64,000 bases of DNA, taken from assembly GCF_000167355.1 (NCBI RefSeq), contig NZ_AAEW02000002.1, forward strand, positions 124,001 to 188,000, read 5' to 3'. The notes beneath the pieces were generated by a model. The model worked only from the letters and a program-made list of their open reading frames with translations, made no database searches and was not told the origin of the DNA. Each line of letters starts with the position of its first letter. The first letter of the stretch is position 1. This document shows, in pieces, positions 9,056-18,983 of the stretch. Source of the DNA: Desulfuromonas acetoxidans DSM 684. GTDB taxonomy: Bacteria > Desulfobacterota > Desulfuromonadia > Desulfuromonadales > Desulfuromonadaceae. The position numbers were made by a program, and so were the translations under genes.

Positions 9056-9520
9056 TTATTCTGCAGAATCCAAAGGCTCCACATTGAGAACCGTGCGGGA
9101 ATTTTGCGCATAGCCGTTCACCTTGACCATGGTCTCCGGCTCCAAAGTCGCCGTGGACACGGCATCCCAGAACGAGCCACGATAGGCCACGCGGCCCGGC
9201 GCTTGCGGAGTGATGCGATCGACCACCTTGCCAGTCCCTTGCGGTTGCTCAATCAGCTGATCTTCCGGATTCACATCCTGCGAACCGGAAAATACCCGCA
9301 TGGCATAGCGGCGCAATGCCAGAAGACTGACAATGGTAGCAGCAACAAACAACCACACCTGTTCCGTAACGGTGAGATCCACCACCAGCAACACGCCGGA
9401 CACCACAATACAGCCGACACCAAAAAAGATCAGGATAAAACCCGGCACGGCCAGCTCAAACAAAGCCAGAGCGACTCCGGCGACAAACCACAGCAGCCAC
9501 GGGGTTAACAAGCTTTCCAT
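9056..9520 (-). CDS. NfeD family membrane protein
   Basis: 154 residues. Three to four hydrophobic segments occupy residues 5-80 (LLWFVAGVALALFELAVPGF, then IVVSGVLLVV, then WLFVAATIVSLLAL). A C-terminal soluble OB-fold follows (about 90-150, GRVAYRGSFWDAVS). This is the short NfeD1b-like form, lacking the N-terminal ClpP-like protease domain. NfeD proteins are encoded next to stomatin-like partners, as here. First gene of the minus-strand cluster. Confidence 0.9.
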   Translation of the reverse strand: MESLLTPWLLWFVAGVALALFELAVPGFILIFFGVGCIVVSGVLLVVDLTVTEQVWLFVAATIVSLLALRRYAMRVFSGSQDVNPEDQLIEQPQGTGKVVDRITPQAPGRVAYRGSFWDAVSTATLEPETMVKVNGYAQNSRTVLNVEPLDSAE

Positions 9521-9684
9521 GGTGTTGCTCCTTTCTTACGGAAAAGAGGATTCATCCGCCTGAAATGGCATCGGCCAGCGGATCGTGACAATTTCAAATA
9601 TGAAAGAATATTCATAGCACTTGCGATTGGTCAAGTACAGCACAACCATGTCTGCAAAAAATGAAGGATCGGTTAAATCTCCAG

Positions 9685-10345
9685 CCCAAGACCAAAATCA
9701 AAACCGACTTTTAGACCCGGCGCTCCGAGGAGTCGCAAACCCACTGACACTGAGTTGACTTCCCATTTACATGACGAATTCGGCTCACCGCCCTTTAGCA
9801 GGGTGTTGAAAAAGTCCCATCCGGGGCCTTTTCAACGACGCAAGCCGAAAATGCGATTTCCGTCTTGCTTACAAAATCAAGCACTTGAAAACATGTCCTT
9901 GATTTTGGTCGCCCGTCCATGGGCTCCATAGGCTGTTTTTCAACAGCCTGTTAGAACGACGAATCCTGCTACGCATCAACTCTGGCATAAAACGTTGAGA
10001 ACAAACCTGTGCCGTTCTCTATCTCTTCCGTGGCATCTCCCTCGCCACTGTTTCTGATTTTGCAACCAAGCTCCCCCGTTCAGCAGCGCCGAACGGAGTG
10101 AACGTCACCGCGATGGATGTCGGCAAACTGTTTGAGGACTGATGCCGACTGGGCGAGTTTTGCCGACATCGTGGGGTAAGTGAACAGAGAGAGGGAACCT
10201 AAAGGGCACAATGGTCAGGGGTCGTTTTTCCGTCTCTTTTGTCAACACAAAAGGGACCCGACGGCAGGCGCGGAAGGGGTACCATCAATGCAGACGGATA
10301 AGGTTCGCCAGGGCAATCTGATCCATTCTGCGAACCACCTAAAAT
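9685..10345. repeat. Long intergenic repeat, copy 3 (diverged, interrupted by a mobile element)
   Basis: The same modules as copies 1, 2 and 4 appear in decayed form: CGGCTCACCGCCCTTTAG, then (after the insertion) AACGACGAATCCTGC, CCGTTCAGCAGCGCCGAACG, GAGTTTTGCCGACATCG and CTTTTGTCAACACAAAAG. The unit is split at 9798/9951 by a 152-bp hairpin-ended element. The whole nfeD-ftsK gap (9521-10408) consists of this repeat plus the nfeD upstream region. Confidence 0.8.
9799..9950 (-). mobile_element. 152-bp hairpin-ended MITE-like element (element 1) nested in the long repeat
   Basis: Ends are near-perfect inverted repeats: CAGGGTGTTGAAAAA at the left, and TTTTTCAACAGCCTG (complement CAGGCTGTTGAAAAA) at the right. 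TTAG occurs on both sides (9795-9798 and 9951-9954). The uninterrupted sister repeat reads CCCTTTAGGACGACGAAT at about 6824, consistent with a 4-bp target duplication. Read on the minus strand, an end hairpin AGGCTGTT-GAAA-AACAGCCT is followed by the core TGGAGCCCATGGACGGGC, a central hairpin (AATCAAG...CTTGATT) and a distal hairpin (GTTGAAAA/TTTTCAAC). No ORF, so it would move only with an enzyme supplied elsewhere. Confidence 0.75.
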
Positions 10346-10408
10346 GAATGCTAAAGCTGCTGGAACTCACTTCAGACGCCCAAAAGACTTAAACGCTCAC
10401 CATCGGAA

Positions 10409-12712
10409 TCAATCATTATCATGGGACTGAATCAACACTTCACGCCCCTTACTCGTCCCGTCCGACGGACCAACAATCCCTTCCTGCTCCATCTTCTCAA
10501 TGATCCGCGCCGCACGGTTGTAGCCGATGCGCAAACGTCGCTGAACCATGGAGATCGACGCCTGCTGCGCCTGGGCCACCAGGGCCACGGCTTCGTCCCA
10601 ACGCTCATCGTATTCGAGGTCCTCATCACTGTCTCCACCAGAAGAAGGCGGCGGTGTCAGGATGGTGGTATCGTAATCAGGACTGCCTTGCTTAGTGAGG
10701 AAGTCGACCACTTTTTGCACTTCCAGCTCGGAAACAAACGCACCATGAACGCGTTGCAATGTACTGGTCCCCGGTGGCAAGAACAACATATCACCCATGC
10801 CGAGCAGGTTTTCCGCGCCACTGGTGTCGAGGATAGTACGGGAATCGATGCGCGAGAAGACCTTGAACGAAATGCGTGTCGGGAAGTTCGCTTTAATCAG
10901 ACCGGTAATAACATCAACGCTGGGACGCTGAGTGGCCAGAATCAGGTGGATACCGGCGGCCCGCGCCATCTGGGCGAGACGGGCAATATGCTCTTCAATC
11001 TCACGCCCGGCCACCAGCATCAGGTCGGCCAGCTCATCGACAATGACTACAATATAGGGCAGATGACCGTGATCCAGTTCCTCTTCAGCGGCTGGCGGCA
11101 AATCGAGAGGGGCCTGCGCTTCGTCTTCAAACGGCATCTCCTCGCCGGACAGTTCACTGGCCGCAGCGGCAGCTTCAAGACGTGCCAACCGTTCTTTGTC
11201 TTTTTCTTCCTTGGCGATCTTCTTGTTGTAACCGTCGATATTGCGCACACCTTTATCAGCCATCAGCCGATAACGCCGCTCCATCTCACGCACCGCCCAG
11301 CCCAGAGCCAGCGAAGCTTTTTTCGGATCAGTGACCACCGGCAACAGCAGATGGGGAATCCCTTCATAGATGGACAGTTCGAGCATCTTCGGGTCGACCA
11401 TGATGATCCGCACATCTTCGGGATTGGCGCGATACAACAGCGACAGGATCATGGTGTTGATCGACACCGACTTACCACTGCCCGTGGAACCGGCCACTAG
11501 CAGATGCGGCATCTTGGCCAGGTCGCTGACGCAGGTCTGGCCAAAAATGTCTTTGCCCAGCGCCATGGGCAGACGGCCGCCGCTCTTGCGGAACTGATCC
11601 GATTCGAGAATATCCTTGAGATACACGGTCTCGCGATTATTGTTGGGGATCTCAATTCCCACCACACCACGACCGGGGATCGGGGCGACAATGCGGATCG
11701 ACGTGGCGCGCAGCGCCATGGACAGGTCGTCTGACAGACCGGCAATCTTGTTGACCTTGATACCGGGCGCCGGAGAAAACTCAAACATGGTCACCACCGG
11801 ACCGGGCTTCACTTCGACCACCTCGCCATCGACGTTAAAGTCCTTGAGTTTAGCTTCGAGAATCCGCGCCATGGCCATCAGTGCTTCACGGTCCGCCGGA
11901 GGTGTCGGCTCCCCTTCATAATCGAGCAATGACAACGAGGGCAGTTGGTAGTTGCCGGTGATTTCGAGAAAATCAAACGATTCCTGCTCGGCGGGCACCT
12001 CTTTACGGGCTTTTTTCTTACGGGTCGGCTTGGCCGGGGCCGCTGCTTTGGTGATCGGTGCCGTCGGTGCAGCAATCACCGGGCCATCCGCTTTCTTCTT
12101 ACCGGAGGAAACCTTTTTCTGTTCACGCCGTTCCCGGCGTCGCTCCAGTCGTGCCGCCAACCGCGCGCTGAGCCCTTCGAGAAACAGCACCAGAGAAAAA
12201 CGGGTCAGTAACATGGTGGACACCAGGAAGAACACCACCAGCACCAGAGCTGCGCCACCGATATTCAGCGCTCCGGCAAGGATATCGACCAGCAGGCGGC
12301 CAATGGCGCCCCCGGCCTCGGAAATGGTCTGGCCCATGAGGGAGACCTCTCCGACTTTGAGCGCAATCAGGCCGTCGAGGGCAAACACCATGGCCAGAAA
12401 CGCGCCAACCTTGTACCAACGCGGATGCAGATCGCGAAAGCGAAACAGTCGCCAAGCAAAGAAGAAACATGCGGGCGGCAACAGCAGCGATGCCAGACCA
12501 AACAGTTGATAGAACAGGTCAGCCAGATGGGCACCGATGGGCCCACCGAAATTCTGAATCACCTCAGGATGGAGATTATTGTTGAAAGACGGATCACCGT
12601 TGTCAAACGAGAGCAGGCAGATGCACAGGTAGGCACCCAGCGCCGCCCAGAACAGAGCGGAGATCTCTTTTTTCAGATGTTCACGGCGACTGCTTTGTTG
12701 ATCATCATCCAT
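10409..12712 (-). CDS. ftsK: DNA translocase FtsK/SpoIIIE
   Basis: 767 residues. It pumps chromosomal DNA at the division septum during segregation. Four or five membrane segments lie within residues 1-175. A charged Ala/Lys/Pro linker (about 190-245) leads to the alpha/beta RecA-type motor, with Walker A AGSTGSGKSVSIN and Walker B YIVVIVDELADLM. The C-terminal winged-helix gamma domain (about 700-760, SMVQRRLRIGYNRAARIIE) reads polar KOPS-type sequences. The linker is short compared with E. coli FtsK, which is usual outside gammaproteobacteria. Confidence 0.95.
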   Translation of the reverse strand: MDDDQQSSRREHLKKEISALFWAALGAYLCICLLSFDNGDPSFNNNLHPEVIQNFGGPIGAHLADLFYQLFGLASLLLPPACFFFAWRLFRFRDLHPRWYKVGAFLAMVFALDGLIALKVGEVSLMGQTISEAGGAIGRLLVDILAGALNIGGAALVLVVFFLVSTMLLTRFSLVLFLEGLSARLAARLERRRERREQKKVSSGKKKADGPVIAAPTAPITKAAAPAKPTRKKKARKEVPAEQESFDFLEITGNYQLPSLSLLDYEGEPTPPADREALMAMARILEAKLKDFNVDGEVVEVKPGPVVTMFEFSPAPGIKVNKIAGLSDDLSMALRATSIRIVAPIPGRGVVGIEIPNNNRETVYLKDILESDQFRKSGGRLPMALGKDIFGQTCVSDLAKMPHLLVAGSTGSGKSVSINTMILSLLYRANPEDVRIIMVDPKMLELSIYEGIPHLLLPVVTDPKKASLALGWAVREMERRYRLMADKGVRNIDGYNKKIAKEEKDKERLARLEAAAAASELSGEEMPFEDEAQAPLDLPPAAEEELDHGHLPYIVVIVDELADLMLVAGREIEEHIARLAQMARAAGIHLILATQRPSVDVITGLIKANFPTRISFKVFSRIDSRTILDTSGAENLLGMGDMLFLPPGTSTLQRVHGAFVSELEVQKVVDFLTKQGSPDYDTTILTPPPSSGGDSDEDLEYDERWDEAVALVAQAQQASISMVQRRLRIGYNRAARIIEKMEQEGIVGPSDGTSKGREVLIQSHDND

Positions 12713-12822
12713 AGCGGCTTGAATCCTTTTAGTCCAGACCGGGTTTCAGCGGTGTTACTGGTTTGACAACGTGTTTTCAACGCCTTTAAAAACACGGACT
12801 TGCGTTCTGTTTTATCCACGTC

Positions 12823-13611
12823 CTACGATAGCATAAAAAACACCGCTCCGGCACCCCAGCAATAGAGGGCAAATGCCGCCAGGCGACGCTTGCGTACCAC
12901 GGCCATCAACAGATGGATCGACAACAGGCCACTGACGAACGCCATGCCGCCCCCGGCGAGATACAAGGGCAGTTGCCCGGCAGCCAAGCCGTCCAGATCC
13001 TTGAGTGAGATCAACGTCGCCCCGGCAACAGCCGGCATGGACAGCAGAAATGAAAAGCGTGCCGCCACCGCTCCGTCAACACCGCGAAACAGCAGGGCAG
13101 CAATGGTCGATCCCGAACGGGAGATGCCGGGCAAAATAGCAAAGCCCTGGACCAGTCCGGTGATCAGAGCATCGGCCAGGGTCAGTTGCTCCTGACTACG
13201 GGCTCCACGGCGCCAGCGTTCCGCAGCAAACAAAATGGTTCCAGTGACCAACAGCATGGCACAGACCAGCGGAATATTGTGAAACACCGAGGTCAAAGCA
13301 TCTTTAAACGTCAACCCGATAATCGCCGTGGGCACGGATCCGGCAATTATCAACCACAGCAAACGGCGCCGGACAACACCGTCGTTTCCCGAAGCCCAGG
13401 GGGCCGTCAGTAATGAGCAGACATCTTTCCAGAAATAGATCAGCACCGCGCACAAAGTGCCGCAGTGCAGCACCACGTCAAACAGCACGCCCGGCTGTTC
13501 AAAACCCTTGATGAAATACTGAGCGATGGCCAGATGGCCCGAAGAGGATACCGGCAGAAATTCGGTGGCGCCTTGCAGCAAGCCAAGCAATAGTGCGTGA
13601 ATCAGGTTCAT
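12823..13611 (-). CDS. uppP: Undecaprenyl-diphosphatase (UppP/BacA)
   Basis: 262 residues, integral membrane. It dephosphorylates undecaprenyl pyrophosphate to recycle the peptidoglycan lipid carrier, and confers bacitracin tolerance. The two signature loops are present: LLQGATEFLPVSSSGHL near the N-terminus (catalytic Glu and the Ser-rich motif) and ILPGISRSGSTIAAL near residue 165. About eight hydrophobic segments are visible. The gap of 110 bp to ftsK makes co-transcription uncertain. Confidence 0.95.
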   Translation of the reverse strand: MNLIHALLLGLLQGATEFLPVSSSGHLAIAQYFIKGFEQPGVLFDVVLHCGTLCAVLIYFWKDVCSLLTAPWASGNDGVVRRRLLWLIIAGSVPTAIIGLTFKDALTSVFHNIPLVCAMLLVTGTILFAAERWRRGARSQEQLTLADALITGLVQGFAILPGISRSGSTIAALLFRGVDGAVAARFSFLLSMPAVAGATLISLKDLDGLAAGQLPLYLAGGGMAFVSGLLSIHLLMAVVRKRRLAAFALYCWGAGAVFFMLS

Positions 13612-13690
13612 GAATCCAACGACCTCGTTAAAATGAATACCCTCGCAAGAGGTGAACTATCGATGCGAGCGCCAGGTGCACTGCGTGCCC

Positions 13691-15421
13691 TTAAAGTTGT
13701 ATGATAACCGGCAGCACCAATGGACGGCGCTGCAAGCGGCGCTTGAAAAACCGCGTCAGTGTCTGACGAATTTCGATCCGCACATCATCCCAATCCGTTA
13801 AAGATGAGAGATGATGCTCGCCGAGCATATCGCGCACCTTCTCGGCCGCCTCGGCCAACAAAACATCGCTGTTCGGCTCAGGCAGGCAACCGCGACTGAC
13901 CAGCTCCGGCCCATGGAGCAACGTCCCCTTGCTGCGACTCACGGCCAGTACTGCCATCACCGTGCCATGGCGGGCCAGACGATGGCGATCGCGCAGTTCC
14001 ATCATGCCGACATCGCCAACTCCTTTTCCATCAACCAGCACCCTTCCGGTTTCTACCGGCTCCAACAGCTTCATGCCATGTGCGCTGACCAGCACCGGCT
14101 GGCCGTTTTCAACCACCAGGCTGCGCTCTTGTGCTACCCCCACCTGCTGCGCCAGACGCGCATGTTGCATCAGATGGCGGAATTCACCATGGATGGGGAT
14201 AAAACTCTGGGGTCGTACCAGAGCCAGCAGTTGTTTCAACTCTTCGCGACTGGCATGGCCCGACACATGAACACCACTGGTACGTTGATAATGCACCTCG
14301 GCACCGAGCCGGTATAACTGGTTAATCACTGAGGTGATCGCTTTTTCATTGCCGGGAATAAACCGCGACGACAGAATAACGCAATCGTTCTCCTCAATGG
14401 CAAACTGAGGATGATCATCTGCAGCCAAGCGTGCCAGGGCACTGCGCGGTTCGCCCTGGCTACCGGTGGTGATCACCGCCACCTGATCGCGCGGATAATC
14501 CGCCAGCTGACGCACGTCAATCAGCTCCGATTCCGGGATGGTCAAGGCATCGTAGACACGAGCAACCCCGCAGTTACTCACCATGCTGCGCCCGTACAAA
14601 GCCACTTTACGTCCACAGGCCAGAGCGGCATCCACCGCCTGTTGAACCCGGTGAATATTGGATGAGAAGGTGGCGACAAACACCATACCATTCGCCTGCT
14701 CCATAATGTCACGAAAGCGTGGTCCCACATCCCGTTCCGACCCAGCGAAGCCGGGCGTTTCCACATTGGTGGAATCCGCCAGTAACAACAGCACACCCTC
14801 TTCACCGTATTGGGCCAAGCGGGCGACATCGGTAGACTGGCCATCCAAAGGCGTGGCATCCAACTTGAAATCGCCACTGTGGACGACCAAACCAGCTCCA
14901 CAACGAACCGCCAGGCCAACACCGTCCGGAACAGAATGCGCAACCCGAAACGGTTCGATGGTAAAGGGCCCCACATCAAAGGTTTCTCGCGGAACAATCT
15001 GCGTCATGCTTTGATTAAGGTTCAGCTCAAACTCTTCAAGTTTCTTTTTTAACAGAGCCAGAGTCAACCGCGTCGCAAACAGCGGCGGCCGGCCGAGCTG
15101 CTCGTAAAGAAACGGAATCGCCCCGATATGGTCTTCATGTCCATGGGTAATCACCAGGCCACAGATATCCTCACGGCGCTCTTCCAAACAACTGACATCG
15201 GGCAACACCAGATCAATGCCCAACATGTGCGCTTCTGGAAACATCAAGCCACAATCGATCAACACAATTTTTCCGGCATACTCCAGAGCCATCATATTAA
15301 GACCGATTTCGCCGAGGCCCCCCAGAGGCAGCATCGTCAGTTGATCTGGATTGTGAAGAGAGGTTTGCGTCACAACACTCGCCGGAGATAGAGGTCGGCC
15401 CTGCCATTGCCAGAGATTCAA
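13691..15421 (-). CDS. rnj: Ribonuclease J (metallo-beta-lactamase/beta-CASP nuclease)
   Basis: Up to 576 residues. RNase J is a 5'-3' exo- and endoribonuclease in mRNA decay and processing. The zinc site HGHEDH (ITHGHEDHIGAIPFLY) lies at about residue 94. The beta-CASP motif region includes SGHASREELKQLLALVRP, and IPIHGEFRHL is the later metal-ligand segment. The open frame begins with a TTG at 15421 without a convincing site. A GTG at 15371-15373, preceded by GGCGAG, is a good alternative and gives about 560 residues. Confidence 0.9.
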   Translation of the reverse strand: MNLWQWQGRPLSPASVVTQTSLHNPDQLTMLPLGGLGEIGLNMMALEYAGKIVLIDCGLMFPEAHMLGIDLVLPDVSCLEERREDICGLVITHGHEDHIGAIPFLYEQLGRPPLFATRLTLALLKKKLEEFELNLNQSMTQIVPRETFDVGPFTIEPFRVAHSVPDGVGLAVRCGAGLVVHSGDFKLDATPLDGQSTDVARLAQYGEEGVLLLLADSTNVETPGFAGSERDVGPRFRDIMEQANGMVFVATFSSNIHRVQQAVDAALACGRKVALYGRSMVSNCGVARVYDALTIPESELIDVRQLADYPRDQVAVITTGSQGEPRSALARLAADDHPQFAIEENDCVILSSRFIPGNEKAITSVINQLYRLGAEVHYQRTSGVHVSGHASREELKQLLALVRPQSFIPIHGEFRHLMQHARLAQQVGVAQERSLVVENGQPVLVSAHGMKLLEPVETGRVLVDGKGVGDVGMMELRDRHRLARHGTVMAVLAVSRSKGTLLHGPELVSRGCLPEPNSDVLLAEAAEKVRDMLGEHHLSSLTDWDDVRIEIRQTLTRFFKRRLQRRPLVLPVIIQL

Positions 15422-15543
15422 CCGTCATGACAGAGCTCACGATAGGGTATTGATTATTCACGGAAAATCATGAACCAACCTGACTCGTCAGTTTAGGTCA
15501 GCCGTTAAAACGAGTCAATGGCTTAATCATGGCTGAACAGGCT

Positions 15544-15590
15544 ACAAACAAAAGAGCCTCGACACAGCTGGTCGAGGCTCTTTTGTTTGT
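15544..15590 (-). terminator. Intrinsic terminator after the chemoreceptor gene
   Basis: A perfect 20-bp stem (15544-15563 with 15571-15590, core AAAAGAGCCTCGAC) with a 7-nt loop and T-run ends. It is downstream of the minus-strand chemoreceptor gene and upstream of RNase J. Confidence 0.9.
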
Positions 15591-15612
15591 AGTGGCAGGG
15601 AATAATCGCGGA

Positions 15613-17838
15613 TCAATCCATGCCGAGTTTCAGCACACCATTGCCTGATGGCCTTGCAGCAGAAGCGTTCTCCGTGCGCAGGGTGAAATGGGACAACATC
15701 TGTTTGAGCTGTTGCGCCTGTGCGGAAAGCTCTTCGGAGGCCGAGGCACTCTCTTCTGCAGTCGCTGTATTTTGCTGAGTCACCTGATCAATCTGTCCCA
15801 ACCCCAGGTTGATCTGGCCGATCCCTTGCGCCTGCTCTTCAGCAGCAATGGCAATATCACCAACTAAGGCACTGACTTTATTGACATCCGTCATGATCTC
15901 ATCAAGAGCCACAGCGGTTTTTTCGGCGATCTCGGTCCCTTTTTCCGTCTTCGATACCGAACCCTCGATCAACTCAGCTGTCTCACCAGCCGCTTTGGCA
16001 CTGCGCGCCGCCAGATTGCGCACCTCTTCGGCGACAACGGCAAATCCTTTGCCGTGTTGACCGGCCCGCGCCGCTTCAACAGCGGCATTTAAGGCTAACA
16101 GGTTGGTCTGAAAAGCAATTTCGTCAATCACCTTGATAATTTTAGAGATATTCTGACCCGACTCATAGATATCGCCCATAGCCGCGACCATCTCTTTCAT
16201 CTGACCATTACCGCTTTCAGCACTATTTTTAGCTTCATCCGACAAGCGGCTGGCCTCACGGGCATTTTCGGTATTCTGATCGGTTTGAGACGCGACCTGT
16301 TGCATGGAACTGGTGACCTGTTCCAGCGAACTGGCCTGCTCTGTCGCCCCCTGCGACAGAGTCTGACTGGAATCAGACACCTGATAACTCCCCGCCGCCA
16401 CTTGTTCAACACTGATGGACACCTGACCTAGCAAATCATTCAAACTGTTGGTCATGTGTTGCAATGCCAGACCAAGCTGATCCTGTTCTGATGCCAGTTG
16501 AACATCGACATCGAGATTACCATGGGCAATTTCTTCGGCGAGACGTGCTTTTTCTTGCAAGCTGTCTGCCATACTGTCCAGAGCTCGGCCCAACTGACCA
16601 ATCTCATCCTGACTTGTCATCTTCAGGCGGCTGTCGAAACGCCCCTGGGCAATCTCCTCAGCCAGGCGAACCCCACGCAACACCGGCTTGGACAAGCTCG
16701 CGGCAAAAAACCACAACAATGCAATTGATACGACGGTCACACCACCACCAATGATCAGCAGCCAGTTGATATTCCGACTTTCACGTTCCGTCAGTTGCTT
16801 ATTTAACGCATGAGCTTCCGCCATCACCACATCGGAATGAATACGAATCATCACGGCCCACGGCTTGCCGGTGTTGCCCAATCGGATTGGGGCGATCGCT
16901 TTAATTTCACCTGTTTCAGTGTTTTGCTCAACAAGGGTACGCCCCTGCTGAATGACCTTCAGGTCGGCAGCGGCATCGTCATCGAACACCTTAAAACTCT
17001 GCCCAATCCACTGCGGCTGTTCACTGTGGGCAATAATCAGCCCCTGATTGCTGACAATGATCACTTCACCCTGGCCATCGAACAATTTCTGATCTGCAGC
17101 CACAGCGAGTTTCTGGACAAAATCAAGCACATAGTCGGTTCCGGCTACACCGTAAAACGTGCCGTTATGAAGAATAGGCACCGACAATGTGGCCAACCAG
17201 ACCTTTTTGCCCTGAACAATGTAAGGCAGCGGCCCTAAAACACTCTCCTTATGCGTGGTCTGCGGCACACGATACCAGCCGCCCTTGGCCACCCCATTGG
17301 GATGCAGAGCATCAGAATCGTACTCGACCAGATGCTGGACATCAACGCGCCCCTGGTCATCGCGGGTCCAGTACGGTGTAAACCGGCCGGTTTGCGGGTT
17401 ATTGCCATCCCGCTTAACCCGAAAAGCCTCATCGTTACCATCAATGGCATTGGGTTCCCAACAACTGTAAGTGCCATTGAAGCTCCTGTTGTGCTTGAGC
17501 ACATTGAGCAAGATGGCATTGGCCGCTTTACGGTCCAATGTTAACAAAGGAACACCCGCGTCATCGACCTGCTTAGACATCTCAAAACTATGCGCCATGG
17601 TGCGCGCCGCATTCAACGCGACATCAAACTCCTGCTGAATGCTGAAGGCGGCGACTTTGGCCGACTCCTCCAAGCGCACTTGGGCATTTTCATCCAACAG
17701 CCCAGACACTTTTTCGTCAACATATGCCTGTGTATTATGCGTTGCCGTCAGACTGTAGCCGACCAAGATGGCGGCGCACAGCAACAGACACGCTCCCGCC
17801 AACAGGGCGATCTTTAATTGAATTGATTTGAATTGCAT
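15613..17838 (-). CDS. Methyl-accepting chemotaxis protein with Cache sensor and tandem HAMP
   Basis: 741 residues from the ATG at 17838, preceded by GGGGAGG; a longer in-frame start lacks a site. First membrane segment at about 8-30. A large periplasmic dCache-type sensor (about 35-355) carries [13 protein letters not shown], and the second membrane segment is near 365-385. A HAMP domain ([18 protein letters not shown]) is followed at once by a second HAMP-like unit ([17 protein letters not shown]). The cytoplasmic signalling hairpin has the conserved tip [20 protein letters not shown]. The C-terminus has no CheR-binding pentapeptide. The ligand is unknown; dCache sensors often bind small organic acids or amino acids. 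Confidence 0.93.
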   Translation of the reverse strand: MQFKSIQLKIALLAGACLLLCAAILVGYSLTATHNTQAYVDEKVSGLLDENAQVRLEESAKVAAFSIQQEFDVALNAARTMAHSFEMSKQVDDAGVPLLTLDRKAANAILLNVLKHNRSFNGTYSCWEPNAIDGNDEAFRVKRDGNNPQTGRFTPYWTRDDQGRVDVQHLVEYDSDALHPNGVAKGGWYRVPQTTHKESVLGPLPYIVQGKKVWLATLSVPILHNGTFYGVAGTDYVLDFVQKLAVAADQKLFDGQGEVIIVSNQGLIIAHSEQPQWIGQSFKVFDDDAAADLKVIQQGRTLVEQNTETGEIKAIAPIRLGNTGKPWAVMIRIHSDVVMAEAHALNKQLTERESRNINWLLIIGGGVTVVSIALLWFFAASLSKPVLRGVRLAEEIAQGRFDSRLKMTSQDEIGQLGRALDSMADSLQEKARLAEEIAHGNLDVDVQLASEQDQLGLALQHMTNSLNDLLGQVSISVEQVAAGSYQVSDSSQTLSQGATEQASSLEQVTSSMQQVASQTDQNTENAREASRLSDEAKNSAESGNGQMKEMVAAMGDIYESGQNISKIIKVIDEIAFQTNLLALNAAVEAARAGQHGKGFAVVAEEVRNLAARSAKAAGETAELIEGSVSKTEKGTEIAEKTAVALDEIMTDVNKVSALVGDIAIAAEEQAQGIGQINLGLGQIDQVTQQNTATAEESASASEELSAQAQQLKQMLSHFTLRTENASAARPSGNGVLKLGMD

Positions 17839-18219
17839 ACGGTTCCTCCCCAAAGATAAGTGATGGGAGCTATGCAATTGCAAAGTCGATACCAAACTTT
17901 ATTAAAAAATATTACTTGGTTAAAAGCATCTCCAGCCCGCATTTCCAGACCTTCACCACCACGACGGCAGGTGAACGACAACAGCCACACGCTCTATTCC
18001 GATACAGTTCGCACCACAAATGATACACAGTGGCGAAATATTGCCACACAAGGGAACTGGCCACACCTCACCTCTTTAAAATCACTCGTCACGCCGCCGC
18101 CAAAATTGCCTTTAAGTCATTTGGCCAAACGTGTACACTATTCAATCCAAACACCAAGCCATACCCCTTGCCAAAGAGGGGATTTTGACGAAACAATTTA
18201 TGCTGGAGGAACAGAACTT
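17839..18219. other. Intergenic region between chemoreceptor and ssb
   Basis: Divergent upstream region of 381 bp. A small hairpin (CCCCTT-GCCAA-AGAGGGG, about 18165-18182) lies just ahead of the ssb ribosome binding site. No convincing coding frame, repeat copy or promoter pair was recognised in the rest. Confidence 0.4.
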
Positions 18220-18765
18220 ATGTCGGTAAACAAGGTGATCCTGGTTGGTAATCTCGGTAAAGACCCTGAACTGCGCTACACCCCCTCCGGTGCCGCTGTA
18301 GTCAACTTCTCACTGGCCACCAGCGAAACCTATAAAGACCGCGACGGTAACCGTCAGACGAAAACGGAGTGGCACAACATTGTTGCCTGGCGACAACTGG
18401 CGGAAATTTGCGGCAAATACCTGCACAAAGGCAAGCAGATCTACATTGAAGGGGCTCTACAGACCCGCAAATGGCAGGATCGCGACGGCAATGATCGCTA
18501 CACCACGGAAATTGTTGCCAACCAGATGCAGATGCTCGGTCGCGCCGACGAGAATGGTGGCGGAGGCTATCAGAGTGGTGGTCAAGGTGGCTACGACAAC
18601 ACTTCCGGCCAACAATACGGCGGCCAGCCGCAACAATCCTACAACAACACGGCAGCGCAACCCCAGCAACCGCAACAGCCCCAACAACAGCGGCCACAGC
18701 AACAACGTCCGGCACCAGTCTACGAAGAGCCGGTATTCAACCCGGACGACGAGATCCCGTTCTAG
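18220..18765 (+). CDS. ssb: Single-stranded DNA-binding protein
   Basis: 181 residues from ATG 18220 with GGAGGA at 18205-18210; the longer frame from 17860 is not credible. SSB coats single-stranded DNA in replication, repair and recombination. N-terminal OB-fold (about 1-105): [19 protein letters not shown], then [18 protein letters not shown]. The intrinsically disordered linker is rich in Gly and then in Gln/Pro (QQPQQPQQQ-type runs). The acidic protein-interaction tip DDEIPF is intact. Confidence 0.96.
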   Translation: MSVNKVILVGNLGKDPELRYTPSGAAVVNFSLATSETYKDRDGNRQTKTEWHNIVAWRQLAEICGKYLHKGKQIYIEGALQTRKWQDRDGNDRYTTEIVANQMQMLGRADENGGGGYQSGGQGGYDNTSGQQYGGQPQQSYNNTAAQPQQPQQPQQQRPQQQRPAPVYEEPVFNPDDEIPF

Positions 18766-18802
18766 TAGAGAGTGTTCTAGAAAAAGCTGAAATAAAGCAA
18801 CT

Positions 18803-18837
18803 ATCCCCAGTCATTTTATATGGTTGGGGATTTTTTT
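18803..18837 (+). terminator. Intrinsic terminator of ssb
   Basis: Stem ATCCCCA (18803-18809) / TGGGGAT (18825-18831) followed by a seven-T run. Confidence 0.75.
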
Positions 18838-18983
18838 CAAAAAAATTGACAGCCCCAAACAAAACCTCAGCTTCCCGCATCTGCTCAATGCGCTTTTTGC
18901 CACTTTTCGAGGTGGCAAAATGCTACAATAGGAACATTGGCTATTTTTCAAGAGAAAAAGTCCATTTCAGGGAGTACTTCATT

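Noticed and set aside
10421-11500. 359-codon frame opposite ftsK
   Set aside because: Antisense shadow of ftsK with His/Gln-rich composition typical of such shadows.
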